In this document: piece after piece, positions 11,226 to 22,339 of the stretch
How positions within the stretch are numbered: the stretch's first letter is position 1
Layout of the letters: every line of letters starts with the position of its first letter
Assembly: GCF_041146795.1 (NCBI RefSeq)
Contig: NC_135184.1
Span: forward strand, 4,117,967 to 4,181,966
Direction of reading: 5' to 3'
Length of the DNA stretch: 64,000 nucleotides
DNA from: Maylandia zebra
Lineage: Eukaryota; Chordata; Actinopteri; Cichliformes; Cichlidae
Program-made: the position numbers and the translations under genes
The notes under the pieces: model-generated
The model's input: the letters and a program-made list of their open reading frames with translations, nothing else
Told to the model about the DNA's origin: nothing
Databases searched by the model: none

Positions 11226-12165
11226 CACAGAGGTAAGTAGTAAGCGTGCGTCATTTCCGTTCTTATTGTTTTCTTGTTAATTTCCGGCAGATTAAACGCA
11301 TCAAAATGTTATTGCTGCCCCCTTCAGGCCATTCGTACAATTTCAACGAGTTACTTACGAGCCCCTCACTGGTACTTTGCAGAAACCTGAATGTATGACT
11401 CTAAAATAATCCAAGTTAAATATTGATCCAAGGAATAGTCTATGCATAAAGTTTCTTTCTCAGCATAGGTGGAGCCGATCATAAAAGCATGCCTAGCACA
11501 TTCTGCCTTTCCACATGTGCATTTTTTCAATATGATGACCAATAATAAGTGCCAACCCATAACTGAAATCACAGTGCACCAGCCTAAGTCTGGTGAATAG
11601 CCTGTTTATGGCTTATGTTTATCATGCCAAAGCAGCTCAGTGTAATTTAAATTCAGACTTTGGTTTAGGTTTGGATAGCTTTATTCCTTTAATACATGAA
11701 ATCATTGTTATAAAAATTCCTTTGTGGATTTACTTGAGTTATCTTTGCATATTAATACAATTTGTTTGATGATCTGAAACATGTAAATTTGAACAACAAA
11801 TATGCAAAAACAAATAGATATATAAATAAGAGAGAAACCAGGAAGGGGCCAAATACCAGCTCTGTACACCATAAGTTATATTAAAAAGATCTTATTGCAT
11901 GTTTCAGAAAATCTGTGCATTTTCTGAAACATATTTTCAACCATTGTCACGTCTGTGCAGTTTACTTTTTTTGTTGTCATGTCTGTGTTTACCCACCAGG
12001 TGACGCCTTTTCTGCACTTCCTAAAGCCTCCCTGGTCAGTTTAATGCTTAGTCCAAGTTTAGAGCAAGAGAAGCAGTGATAGGCTCCATGGCAAAAAAAA
12101 AAAAAAGGCACAGAAAAGAGCTCCATCTAAAAAATCAAACAAAAACAAAAAACAAAACAAAAAAC
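11226..12165. other. Upstream flank with LINE scrap; no gene
   Basis: Positions about 11440-11530 (TTTCTTTCTCAGCATAGGTG, then CATAAAAGCATGCCTAGCAC) match 53570-53640, which looks like the antisense of a LINE RNase H region. The rest is AT-rich with no support for a gene. An A-rich tract (12092-12165) abuts the TRIM pseudogene and may be the tail of a retroposed insertion. Confidence 0.4.
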
Positions 12166-12656
12166 AGATGTCACAGTACTTCTCTCTGTCCTGGATTCTC
12201 TGCTGGATGTTTTGTCGACTCACCTCCAGCTCTCTCTGCCTCTCAGTCCTTTCTGCTGCAGCTGAGACTGTGTCGTGGCCTTTATGTTCATCCACAGAGC
12301 AGAGATAACAGATACTCTGCTGATCAGTACGGCAGAACATCTTCATCACCTCATCATGACGAGAGCAGATGTTCTCCTGGAGCTTCTTGGAGGGCTCCAC
12401 CAGCTTGTGTTTCTTTTCTTTTTGTTTTTAATGGAACAACATTACACTGTGGCTGAAGGTGATTCTAACAGTAAGAAGCCAGACAAACTAAACAGAACTT
12501 GAAGCCTTTTTTGAAGTTTTTTTTTATCTGTGTAAAAATCAAAGGCAACATCTTCAGGTCCAGCAGTGATCAGCAGGAGCATCTTGGAGTCCAGCATTCC
12601 TTAGCTGTTCCACTAACATGGAATTTTTCAACAGAACAGGAGTAATGTCAGTGACT
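12166..12656 (-). pseudogene. TRIM pseudogene: B-box and start of coiled coil
   Basis: On the minus strand the segment has a recognisable B-box 2 ([18 protein letters not shown] then [13 protein letters not shown]) and the start of the coiled coil ([18 protein letters not shown]), then breaks into A-rich sequence at 12166. Further 5' (12425-12656) only fragments of the region between RING and B-box remain, with stops and frameshifts. It is very similar to 16060-16500 in the intact TRIM gene. The 5' flank of the same copy continues at 13314 after a MITE insertion. Confidence 0.85.
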
Positions 12657-13313
12657 CTAAGGCTACGTTCACACTGCAGGCGAAAGCGGATCAAATCCGA
12701 CTTTTTTGACCCTATGCGACCCATATCCGATCATGGTATGACAGTGTCAACAGCACAAATCCAATATTTTCAAATCCGATCTGGGTCACTTTCCTATGTG
12801 GTACTGAATCCGATACATATCTGATGTTTCAGAAAACGACTGCTGTTTGAATGGTCATGTCGCATTAAATCCGTCTTTTACGTCACTGACACAAGACAGA
12901 CCAGCTCCGAAGAAGCACCCGATAAGACACGAACGCTTCCTGGCCATCCAGTGAAGCTGTTGGGAAGACAACGTTGGAGAAACATGAACATTTTATTTGT
13001 ACTGTATAATCTGCAGATTCTGACAGAAATTTCCAACTATCCTTTGAAGCACCGCTCCTCTCTAAAATAACAATAAGGATCATTTTTAAATAACAAAATA
13101 ACAAAATAACTTAAAGCAAAATTGGGAAACGTAAAGTCCGAAACAAGTCTTTATATTAAGGTCATCAGTCAAACAATACTGTTTGGTCTGGGTCTAAACA
13201 GAGCGCGTTGTGTGTAACGTCTGCTTTTGCGCATGCGGGCCGCTTTAAGGGTTCACACTAGAGCGCGTTTGCTGTGTAGACCTGCAATGACCTGCAATGT
13301 GAATGTAGCCTTA
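12657..13313. mobile_element. MITE inserted in the TRIM pseudogene
   Basis: Inverted ends CTAAGGCTACGTTCACACTG (12657) and the complement of CTAAGGCTACATTCACATTG (ending 13313) define a ~657-bp unit. The interior has repeated AATCCGAT boxes and no coding sequence. It separates a TRIM pseudogene body (12166-12656) from sequence at 13314-13420 that matches the TRIM promoter region at 16720-16850, so it landed after that copy arose. Confidence 0.75.
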
Positions 13314-13420
13314 GTTTCACTTCCTGAAACTAAAACTAGACTGAGCTCTGATCAAAAGAACATGGGTTTCTGCTGTGAATGGGGTCTGTCAGCTCTTATA
13401 TGTCACAACGTGTTGGTTCC
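13314..13420 (-). pseudogene. TRIM 5' flank, displaced copy
   Basis: AGTTTCACTTCCTGAAACTA, GAGCTCTGATC and TGGGGTCTGTCAGCTCTTA follow the same order as the 5' flank of the intact TRIM gene at 16727-16830. This is the promoter-side piece of the split TRIM pseudogene. Confidence 0.65.
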
Positions 13421-14699
13421 ACCATCTACAACCTCCAGATCTGACGAGCAGGAAACGAGAAAGTATGTTGACAGTAGTGTGAATTTTGTTCACTGGTAAT
13501 TTTCATCATTTTTGTCAACAACCTTTTTTTCTGGCAAAAACAAGACGATAACCAAATAAAAACTAATGCACACACTTCTTGTATTCACACTTTTGTAAAC
13601 AAATACAAACGAAATCCAATCAGAATTCAGTTGTGTAGAAAGGTGTGAGTTTCACATTCGATATCAATGAAAATAAGATGCTTTGTAAGCTGTGCTGAGC
13701 AACTCCTACCAGTAAAAATATGACATCATCTGTTGCAACATAAAAAAAAACCCTCTTTAAAAAATCATTCTTCTCAGTTTCTTGTGCAAATCTGCTGAAT
13801 GCAGTATTTCTCTTCCTTAAAATAATTCAAATATTCCAAATGAACAGAGAAAAGTTAGCTGATAAACAGGGAGACTGTTTAAAAAATACATTAGTGTCAT
13901 AAGTTAGTTTGTTTGTTTTGTCTTTTTTGTCTACTTCTCAGTACAAACCAGTAGTACAGTGTAACTACACTGCCAGAAAAAACAGGTGTATAGGTGACAA
14001 CACATAAAAAAAATTTGCACCACTGCAGAGCACAACACTTCAGGACTCCAAACTGAAGAACTCTACACAATTAAAGTGCAGTCAGGTCTCCTAGATGCAG
14101 TCACCTGAGGGCATGAAGCTTTCCCTGCTCTACACCCAAACACATTATTAAGACTGCAGCTGTCCTTTTTTTAAAATAGGTAATATTTACATAAAACACA
14201 CTATTGATTTTACGTTCCCCTAAAAGGTCCAGTGGAAGTGGGGGGAAGACACAAACGGTGTTTGGTTTGAAAAAAGGAGACAGGGGTGCAAAATTGTTAA
14301 AGAGTTTTATTAATTTTCCTATTCATACTATAACTAAAAGAGATGAATAAGCCACTAAACCTTTTAAAGAAGGAAAACAAAGAAACCCAGGAGTTGGTCA
14401 CTAAACTGAAAAGTAAGTCACCGAAACACACTCCTCACCACAGAGCAGGACAAAACACCATAAAATTGACTGACAGCCCAGATATTCTGTGTTAAAGTCA
14501 TGCAGACTATCCGGGCTGTCAGTTCATTTTAGAGAAAGACATTGCCCTTCAATGAAACTGCAGGTGCATCTCCACTTGGCACAACAGTAATGGGAAACAG
14601 TGACAGCAAGAGAGAGAGAAAGAAAAATGGAGCAGAGAAAGTAACGTAGATAGACCTATCCATCTATCTCCCCCGTCTATCCGAGTTCACAGAGCTCTG
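13421..14699. other. TRIM-flank duplication, no gene
   Basis: Positions 13980-14200 are related over ~200 bases to 17828-18032 (both include ACCACTGCAG, AGTCAGGTCTC/AATCAGGTCTC and GCTTTCCCTGCT/GCTTCCCTGCTG). Positions 13780-13880 are related to 33520-33600. This is downstream sequence of duplicated TRIM units. A short inverted pair around AAAATTGACTGACAGCCC (14462) and GGGCTGTCAGTTCATTTT (14514) could fold. Confidence 0.5.
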
Positions 14700-14830
14700 C
14701 AGCTGTTACAGTTCTGTATAATCGGTCCATAGAGTGGCTGAGTGAATGTGGTCTGGAATCTGAAGGAGAGCCATGGTTTCAGGGAGGCTGTAGAAGGATA
14801 GAATATTGGCTTGTAAATAAAAAATCATCA
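14700..14830 (-). pseudogene. TRIM B30.2 3'-end fragment
   Basis: The segment with GAGTGGCTGAGTGAATGTGG and CCATGGTTTCAGGGAGGCTG is a diverged copy of the last ~80 bases of the TRIM coding region (15089-15165, TFTQPLYAGLW region on the minus strand). It lies about 200 bp beyond the stop of the intact gene, so a partial tandem copy is present there. Confidence 0.7.
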
Positions 14831-15027
14831 TGGGTAGTGATAGCCTCCAGGACACAGGAAAGAGCTCGACCTAAAAAAAATGGCCCTGAAAAACATCAAG
14901 AGAATAACAAGAAGACGTCAAGGTACCACCTATAATGTTTGACTGACAGCTGAGCTCTGTGCAGTGCAGAGATGTCACAACAATGATGGAGAAAAAAGAA
15001 ATACACACCAAAATGAAATACTTTAGT

Positions 15028-16698
15028 CTATTTAAGGTTAATGAACTCAGCTTTGTTTCCGTAATCAGAGTAAAGCCAAAGTCCAGCATAGAGCGGCTGA
15101 GTGAATGTGGTCTGGACTCTGTGGAGGAGAGTCATGGTTTCAGAGACGCTGTAGAAGGACAAAATACCTGCTCTGTGATCCAGGTACACTCCTACTCTGG
15201 AGGATGGAAGACCTGGGACAGGAGTTTTATAATTGTTGTACCAAAATGTATAACTCTTTGTATCACAGTCTAATGCCCAAGATTTGTCATTACGTCCAAA
15301 TGCACATTCATTTCCTGATCTTTTGATATTTTTGTACACAACTGCTAAATAAACTCCTATCCCTTTCCTCTCCACCTCCCAGTAACAACGTCCAGTCAGA
15401 CTCTCTCTACTCAGGACCTGATACCATTCAGTGAATCTGTCTGGATGATTAGAATTAGACTGTTGTTGAATCATTGCTATTGCTCTTCTGTTCCCCTCTG
15501 ATAATAACATATGTTTGTGTGCTGTGTTTGGATCCAGTGTGATTTTACATGAATATTTTAAGAATCCAGCTCTGGTCTTTGGCTCTGGTTGTGACAGTAA
15601 AACATCCACTTCAGTGACTGTCAGTGAGATGTTTGTCCATTCCTCTCTCAGAATGTCCTGTAGTTTATCTCTGACCTCTGACACAGCTGCTGTCACATCC
15701 TCAAAGTAGCTCAGAGGACGGATATTGATGCTGGATGAGTCTGTAGACTCACTGAGTGCTGACAGTGAGGGGTAGTTGTGTAGAAACTGGATGTGATCCT
15801 CTGTGTGTGAGAGCTGCTTCAGCTCAGCATCTTTCCTCTTCAGCTCAGTGATCTCCTGCTCCAGCTTCTCCTGAAGCTCTTTGACTCGACTCACTTCAGT
15901 TTCCTGCTGGGATCTGATCTGCTGCTTCACATCAGAGCTTCTTTTCTGGATGAGATGGATCAGCTCAGTGAAGATCTTCTCACTGTGCTCCACTGTTTGA
16001 TCAGCAGACTGCTTGATGGCCTCCACCTCCTGTTGAAGCAGCTTCACATCTTTCTCTCTGTCCTGGATTCTCTGCTGGATGTTTTGTCGACTCACCTCCA
16101 GCTCTCTCTGCCTCTCAGTCCTTTCTGCTGCAGCTGAGACTGTGTCGTGGCCTTTATGGTCATCGATTAAACACTGATGACAGATACTCTGCTGATCAGT
16201 ACGGCAGAACATCTTCATCACCTCATCATGACGAGAGCAGATGTTCTCCTGGAGCTTCTTGGAGGGCTCCACCAGCTTGTGTTTCCTGAATGTAGGTGAA
16301 TCATAATGAGGCTGAAGGTGGTTCTCACAGTAAGATGCCAGACAGACTAAACATGAATTAAAGGCTTTCATTTTTCTTCCAGTGCAGACATCACAGGCCA
16401 CATCTTCAGGTCCAGCATAGCAGTGATCAGCAGGAGCAGCTTGGAGTCCAGTCTTCTTCAGCTCCTCCACTAAAACTGCTAACATGGTGTTTTTCACCAG
16501 GACAGGCCTCGCTGTGAAAGTCTGTCTGCACTGAGGGCAGCTGTAGATTTGCTTTGTATTCTCTGTATTCCAATGGATTTTAATACAGTTCATGCAGTAG
16601 CTGTGTCCACATGGAATAGTCACCGGATCCTTCAGTAGATCCAAACAGATTGAACAAGAAAAAGTTTCTTGGTCCAGCTGAACTCCTTTCGTCGCCAT
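15028..16698 (-). CDS. TRIM family E3 ubiquitin ligase, TRIM16-like / fish TRIM with B30.2
   Basis: Intronless gene. Starting at MATKGVQLDQ (16698) it encodes 556 residues. Domains in order: RING C3HC4 (about residues 15-58, with CGHSYCMNC and CPQCR); B-box 1 (CDVCTGRKMK...CLVC...CENH, about 100-130); B-box 2 ([12 protein letters not shown]...CHQC...DDHKGH, about 153-185); a long coiled coil (about 190-310); PRY (ITLDPNTAHKHM, about 366-390); and SPRY ending AEFINLK. All zinc ligands of the RING are present, so ligase activity is plausible. The B30.2 domain would supply substrate recognition, and the coiled coil dimerisation. An in-frame ATG 36 bases upstream (16734) is possible, but the chosen start matches the family. 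Broken copies in the window show that this subfamily has been expanding here. Role in immunity is family knowledge, not shown here. Confidence 0.93.
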   Translation of the reverse strand: MATKGVQLDQETFSCSICLDLLKDPVTIPCGHSYCMNCIKIHWNTENTKQIYSCPQCRQTFTARPVLVKNTMLAVLVEELKKTGLQAAPADHCYAGPEDVACDVCTGRKMKAFNSCLVCLASYCENHLQPHYDSPTFRKHKLVEPSKKLQENICSRHDEVMKMFCRTDQQSICHQCLIDDHKGHDTVSAAAERTERQRELEVSRQNIQQRIQDREKDVKLLQQEVEAIKQSADQTVEHSEKIFTELIHLIQKRSSDVKQQIRSQQETEVSRVKELQEKLEQEITELKRKDAELKQLSHTEDHIQFLHNYPSLSALSESTDSSSINIRPLSYFEDVTAAVSEVRDKLQDILREEWTNISLTVTEVDVLLSQPEPKTRAGFLKYSCKITLDPNTAHKHMLLSEGNRRAIAMIQQQSNSNHPDRFTEWYQVLSRESLTGRCYWEVERKGIGVYLAVVYKNIKRSGNECAFGRNDKSWALDCDTKSYTFWYNNYKTPVPGLPSSRVGVYLDHRAGILSFYSVSETMTLLHRVQTTFTQPLYAGLWLYSDYGNKAEFINLK

Positions 16699-16734
16699 TT
16701 CTTCTCTGAGTGTCAGTGACTGTGTGAGTTTCAC

Positions 16735-17147
16735 TTCCTTATAACTGAAACTATTCTGAACTCTGATCTAAAAATCTTGTGTTTCTACAGTTAATGGGGC
16801 CTGTCAGCTCTTACAAGTCACTATATTTCGGTCAAAGTGCAGATCGGAAGGGGAGGGAACATGGATAGAGAGGAGGTGCTGAGTTTCATTTTGGGTTCTT
16901 TTTTTTGGGGTTGTGTCTTTTTTTTTCTTCATTTTTTAGTTTTTAGTTATAAAAACAAACCAACAGGGAAAATATAAAGAAAGAAATTTCCAAACTGCTC
17001 CTGGCAATAAAAGAAAACATTACCCATTACATTATTCTACATTACTTACTTTCCTTCAGTTAGGAAGACTAGATGTACACTGGCCTTTCGCTGTCCTCTA
17101 CTGTTTCTTATTCAAGTTATTGTTGACAGTTAAGCTCTATTTGGGGA
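16735..17147 (-). other. 5' flank of the TRIM gene
   Basis: Probable promoter-side sequence: the first ~110 bases are conserved in the displaced copy at 13314-13420, which suggests a conserved upstream unit. I see no clear TATA box. From 16900 the sequence is T-rich. Positions 17050-17147 (TTTCGCTGTCCTCTACTG) match 33715-33740 (CTTTTGCTGCCCTCTATT) in another TRIM flank. Confidence 0.4.
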
Positions 17148-17657
17148 GTGTGAGAATTAGAACCCAAGACGCAGGCACAGCTTAAGATGTGAGTGAGCTT
17201 TATTTAAACGGTGGAAATACAAACAGAAGTGGCGATGGGATGAGCAGAACCTAAAGATAACCTATACCGGAAAAAACTAACAAAAGTAACCTGAAACCTT
17301 AAACAGAGATGCAGGGAAACACAGGGAGATAACACAGATGAACCAGCAACAAGCAGGAGAAAACACAGTGCTCATATACACAAAGGAGCAATCAGGGAAT
17401 GAGAAACACGAGAGAGACAGAGCTGGGATTTATTCGACATAACAAGACAAGGGGAAGCAAAACTAGACACACTAACGTAGGACATGGCACTGTCAAAATA
17501 AAACAGGAAATGACATGAACACAGTGACACAATACTAACACACTACAAAGGAAACTAAAACCTCAGAACTAGAAAATCTTAAACAGAATTAAACTGAAAC
17601 AAAAGATAATAACAATCAAAACAAAACCACTGAGTCCACAAACTCAGGACCATGACA
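17148..17657. mobile_element. Unclassified interspersed repeat
   Basis: GAATTAGAACCCAAGACGCA... to AACTCAGGACCATGACA is a fish-type repeat; a related sequence occurs inverted at about 24120-24210 (CCAGCGTCTGGGTCC). It interrupts sequence that is continuous in the related TRIM flank at 33740-33790, so it is an insertion. Class not determined. Confidence 0.45.
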
Positions 17658-18424
17658 CTATTGTAATAAAACTTGTCTCATGTGTGACACTGAAGAGATC
17701 CCAAAACTTTGTTCTAGTTACATTAATGCAGCACTTTGCATTGTACAGAAAGTATACCTTACAGTATGTACAGTACAGTATGTAGTATGACACCGATATC
17801 ACCTTCAATGTAACCACACCGGTTAGAAACAGGTACAGGTGATCAACACAGAGAACAAATGTACCACTGCAGGGCATCACACTACAGCACTGCAAACAGA
17901 AGAACTCCACTTAGCTAAACTGTACAATCAGGTCTCACAGATAAAGTCATATGAATACATCAAGCTTCCCTGCTGTACCCCCAATCACACTATTAACTGC
18001 AGCTGTTCTTTAAAATTCAGTAACATTTAAGAAAACACTATCAAACCTTCTCCTCTTCATACAGGAACCTTGCCTTCCAGCATATTTTTTACCTTCACCA
18101 CCAGCAGCTCCGTATAGTGTAAAAACTGCTCCTATTCTCTGATGATGAATGTAGCATTGGTTGGCCTGAACCTTTCGTATCTGTACATTTACCACTGAAA
18201 ACAGAGGATTAATTACATGTATATCAGGGCAAAACCAAATATATTTATTAGTGTGCTAACCACACCACAGCCATGACAAAACACATCTTTTGCAGTCTGC
18301 TTCCTGTCCTTTAGCCTACATCTTACTTAAGCTCTGTTTAAACTGTTCAGGTGAATTATCTGATAACTTATACAGTTTAAAACCTGTGTTGATTTAGCTG
18401 GGGTGGTGCACCCATGTTTTCAAA
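17658..18424. other. Duplicated TRIM downstream flank; no gene
   Basis: Positions 17658-17830 are related to 33780-33890 (TTCATGCAGCACTT/TTAATGCAGCACTT, TATCACCTTCA), and 17828-18032 to 13980-14200. They mark the downstream side of another, otherwise lost TRIM unit. Nothing recognisable in 18070-18424. Confidence 0.45.
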
Positions 18425-19129
18425 TTTTACCTGGAAGATATGCCTGTGAAGGTTTTCAGTCATCCAGGTCATCGTAGTTTAAAGAGCTTGGAAAGAAAAG
18501 TGTCTTGACTTCTTTAAGTTGCTTGAAGACATTTCACCTCTGATCTGAGAAGCTTCTTCGGTTTTAAGGTCAAATGGTGGGGAGTCCCAGATTTAAGAAA
18601 TTTAAGAAAGACAACTCAGGAAATTCCACACTTTACTAACAAAAACATTTACTTCTCAATCAGAACCTACACTACACAGAGAAGAACAGGAAGACTTCAC
18701 ACCTGAAGACAGTCAGGAAAATGGGTGAAGAACTTTTCAGACAGTAATCTCACTGAACCTGACAAGAAAGTACTAGCCAAAGGACTCAATTTTGCCATTT
18801 CTCCTTAACAGATTCCCATAGTGAACCTCATCACAGCCACAGAAACCGCCATAATGAATAAAATATCACAAACAGAAGTAGAGCAAATTAGGATGTTTCA
18901 GCCACCCTCTCCAGTGCTAAAGTTCCTCCATCTAACCATACAATACAAGAAAAGAAGGCTGTTGCTTCCCTAAGCAAAGACCACTACCACACAAAGATTA
19001 CTACACTCCTCAGTGTCAACAATACCCACGAGACCAGACAAGCAGCTACAAAAAGAAAGTTATCGCTTGCCTTCAAGAATTTGAAAAGGACAAAATCATT
19101 GACCGACCTACATATCATCATCTATACCC

Positions 19130-20420
19130 AGGGGATGGCATACCCAAGTGTGGGTATAAAGACGGGATCCCACTCAGACCCATTGTTAGCAGCATAAACT
19201 CTCCCACTTACAGCATTTCTAAACACCTTGCTACCATCCTAGCACCCCTTGTGGGGAACACCCCAAATCACATCAAAAACTCCACCGACTTCACGAACAA
19301 GGTCCAGAAACGTATGCTGGGCTTACACTGTGTGATTTTTGGCCCATTTTGAGCCGATTTTTGAGTCGTGCAACCATTTTGGTGATAGGCCCGAGTTTGG
19401 CCTTCATTGTGCGTCGTGCATCGCGTAGTATACGTGGGGTAACGAGAAGCGATTAACACCTCACGACCAGCTCCCGATCATCAAGCGCTTGGTCGGGAGG
19501 ATTTCAAACCTGTTTGAAATCCTCACGACTGTCGTGAGGGTGTCGCCACAGCCGCTCACACTGCGCACAATGAAACAATGGTGTCCTTTGATATAGTCTC
19601 TCTCTTCACTTACATACCCACCACAGAGGCAGTGGAGACTGTCAGAAAACAACTACAAGAAGACAGCAGGAAGACAAAACCAGCTTCACCCCCACTCTTC
19701 TGCACTCTTCTGCCTTACCACCACATATTTTAAATACAACGAGGGTTTTTACAAACAAAAACATGGATGTGCCTTGGGCTCCCCGGTGTCACCTATTGTA
19801 GCCAACCTTTACATGAAAGAAGTGGAAAGAAAGGCTCTTGGCTCTTTTAAAGGCAGAGTACCTAGCCACTGGTACAGATATGTAGATGACACCGGGGTCA
19901 AAATCAAAACCCAAGAAGTAGAAGCCTTCACTGCTCACATCAAAGTTGTGGATAAAAACAGTCAAGTCAGCAAAGAGGCACAGAAAAGAAGATCAAACAC
20001 CAGCTAGGGAGGATCAGAAAGACAAACGCAACAACATTGCCATCCCCTATGTTGCCGGTTTATCGGAAAAACTCAGGAGAGTCTTCTCCAAGCGCGACAT
20101 CCCAGTGTACTTCAGACCCACCCACACACTCAGACAAAAACTGGTTCATCCCAAAGACAGAACTCCTAAACAGAAACTTAGCATCGTAGTATATGCTGTA
20201 CAATGTAGTGAGGAATGCTCAGACCTCTACATTGGAGAAACCAAACAGCCACTTAACAGCATGGCATAACATATATATAAGAGACACCTCCAGGGGGCAA
20301 GACTTGGCTGTTCATCTGCATCTAAAGGTTAAAGGTCATTCTTTTGTTCACATTTTGGACAGAGAAGAAAGATGGTTTGAAAGAGGAGTGAAAGAAGCCA
20401 TCTATGACCACTGTGAATGA
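19130..20420 (+). pseudogene. Penelope-like RT plus GIY-YIG endonuclease, broken
   Basis: Translated in several frames: a PLRPIVSSINSPTYSISK segment (about 19170); FTNKV followed after the insertion by MVSFDIVSLFTYIPT; the RT core GSPVSPIVANLYMKEVERK and the catalytic RYVDDT box (19774-20007); then a C-terminal GIY-YIG domain with VYAVQCSEECSDLYIGET and HLHLKVKGHSF (20100-20420). Frames change at least between 19990 and 20050 and near 20260. RT and GIY-YIG in this order are diagnostic of Penelope-like elements. Not active. Confidence 0.88.
19313..19567. mobile_element. Small hairpin-rich insertion inside the RT
   Basis: About 255 bp separate two RT segments that should adjoin (…FTNKVQK and NETMVSFDI). 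It has palindromes at 19471-19499, 19499-19522 (GGATTTCAAA/TTTGAAATCC) and 19521-19539 (CCTCACGAC/GTCGTGAGG). No coding content. Most likely a MITE; clear terminal repeats were not found. Confidence 0.5.
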
Positions 20421-20829
20421 CCATCTTTGAACAGAGGCGGTGGTTTACGACACCAACTGTCTGCCATCTATAATCCAGATTTAAGATCCCTTCCCAGACG
20501 CCTTAATGCCCACTCACACCCTGGGCCTTTTGCCCTCAAGAAATCACATGATAAGGTGGGGCTAGGGTTCACCTGAAACCTTGGCTAATTGTGACCTACA
20601 CCCGTTTTAACACCTTGACTCGTGTGATTAGGTAGAGGATTAACAGGGGGTTCATGACCCCCTTTGGGGGACACTCCCCTAGGACTTAAAGCTGGGACTC
20701 TCCACCAGTTGACCCTAGAACTGAAGAAGCTTCTCAGATGAGAGGTGAAACGTCTTCAAGCAACTTAAAGAAGTCCAGACGCTTTTCTTTCCAAGCTCTT
20801 TAGACTTTTACCTGGAAGGTTTAAAAAAA

Positions 20830-21211
20830 CATAAGAAATCCAACAGAACAACAAACAAGTGGATATCACCATTATCCTACGATGGGATCAATGCTTTTGT
20901 TTCTCATTTTTTATGTTCAATATGCACACTTGGGTTATGCAGCAGGACAATGATTGGAAACACACAACCAACCACCTCTAAATGGTTTTTTTTAAAAAGG
21001 AAAAAGGCTTTAGGGTCACCTGGTACTGGCCTAGTGGATTTAAATTGGGTTGAGATGCTTTGGCATGACATTAAACAAGTTGTTTATGCTCTAAAACTTT
21101 CCATCACAACTGAATTAAAACTATTCTTGATTTGACCTGAAACAAGTGTAACAAATATGCAAAAAATGAGAAATTATAAAAGAGCCAAATACTTTTTCAT
21201 AACATTGTATA
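20830..21211 (+). pseudogene. Tc1-like transposase remnant with right end
   Basis: Fragments QQDNDWKHTTNHL and WPSGFKLG-DALA-like correspond to the QDNDPKHTS and [11 protein letters not shown] region of Tc1 transposases, with stops between them. The right end AAATACTTTTTCATAACATT GTATA (21186-21211) looks like the terminal repeat. The Penelope-like element lies immediately to the left. Confidence 0.5.
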
Positions 21212-22339
21212 TAGGTTACTGAAGATTCAGTGAACCTTAAGTGAAAGTTACAGGTATGGGAGTCTAAACAATTTAAAAGCTTGACCAAAAACAAGACAAT
21301 AGCTTATCTAGCTCACAATATAGCTTTTTTTGTTGGACATTTAAGAGGTTTTTTTTAGAGAGAAAAGCTCCTTATTTGTGCACATGCATCCACATAACTG
21401 GCTAAATGTTTTTTAATAGGACCCTAAATTGGATAAATGCAAGAAAATGGTTGGATGAATGGATGAAAAAAGTCTCCTTGTTTAAAAACAATTATGTGTT
21501 ATCTTTATTTTTAAGGATTCAAGCACTAGGTAATAAGCTACTTCTGCCATCTAGTGGTAAAATTATATATTTTTGTACAGCTCTTAAGTTGGTATTTGTT
21601 TGTTAAATGTTTTAAATTTTAAGTTGAAAAGTGACCTTTTAAAACAGTTTTTTAAAGGGTAAATGACAAGGTAAGACGATAAGCACTGTACACAAAAATT
21701 ACCAAAAAAGTGGAGGTTTCATGACATTTTTGAAGTGCTTTTCCAAAACTAATGTCATCAATCTCAATGTGACCTGAAAGAAAGCTGTTTATTTATTAAC
21801 AATTTCTTCTTGTCAAGTCATTCACTTCTTTTCAGTTCATAGTGGAATGAAATGCAGAGGTAAATGCCTTTTCATGAAAAGTCATATAAACTTAATTTAT
21901 GATAAATGGCATTGATACTATGAAGACTACTAAAAATAATTTTGACAAATTTGATATTGTCTGGTTGCCACATATTGTCTAAGTTTTTTAACTAGTTGGG
22001 CCACCACATCTGGATATGTCTTCACCTTTCTGCACGCCTTCCTGGATGAAGATATTATTACTTCTATAATTATCAAATTATTCACCATTGGCTGACAATT
22101 ACAAGTGCCAAGAGATTTTTTTATAACCACTACTAGCAGACGTAGTCATACCACACATCCAAACACCTTTTTATGAGCCAAACTATTACAGCTGAACTGT
22201 TCTTAAGGTATCAAAAGAAAATGTAGTTATTCTGCAGAATTCAGTGGTTATATGGTTTAATAATACTGCTGCAGATGTCTAAGGCTCAGTTTGCTTCCAA
22301 CAATAAATTATGCTAAGCTATGTAAGACATTCCTTGTAA
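21212..22339. other. No gene recognised
   Basis: AT-rich sequence without supported coding regions. Short open frames at 21406-21606 and 21930-22130 have no recognisable domain. Confidence 0.4.

Larger units (their letters stand above)
18438..20805 (+). mobile_element. Penelope-like retroelement
   Basis: The element is flanked by a 13-bp direct repeat TTTTACCTGGAAG at 18425-18437 and 20806-20818, a clean target duplication. Its ends carry an 83-bp inverted pair (18481-18563 and 20719-20801) with five mismatches, as seen in Penelope-like terminal repeats. Inside are remnants of a reverse transcriptase and a GIY-YIG endonuclease. The 2.4-kb length shows that it has lost coding sequence. The interior RT is further broken by a MITE at about 19313-19567. 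Confidence 0.9.

Noticed and set aside
12059..12400. TRIM fragment with an apparent hydrophobic C-terminal membrane segment
   Set aside because: The hydrophobic tail is translation of the A-rich insertion (minus strand T-rich) after the TRIM frame is broken at 12166.
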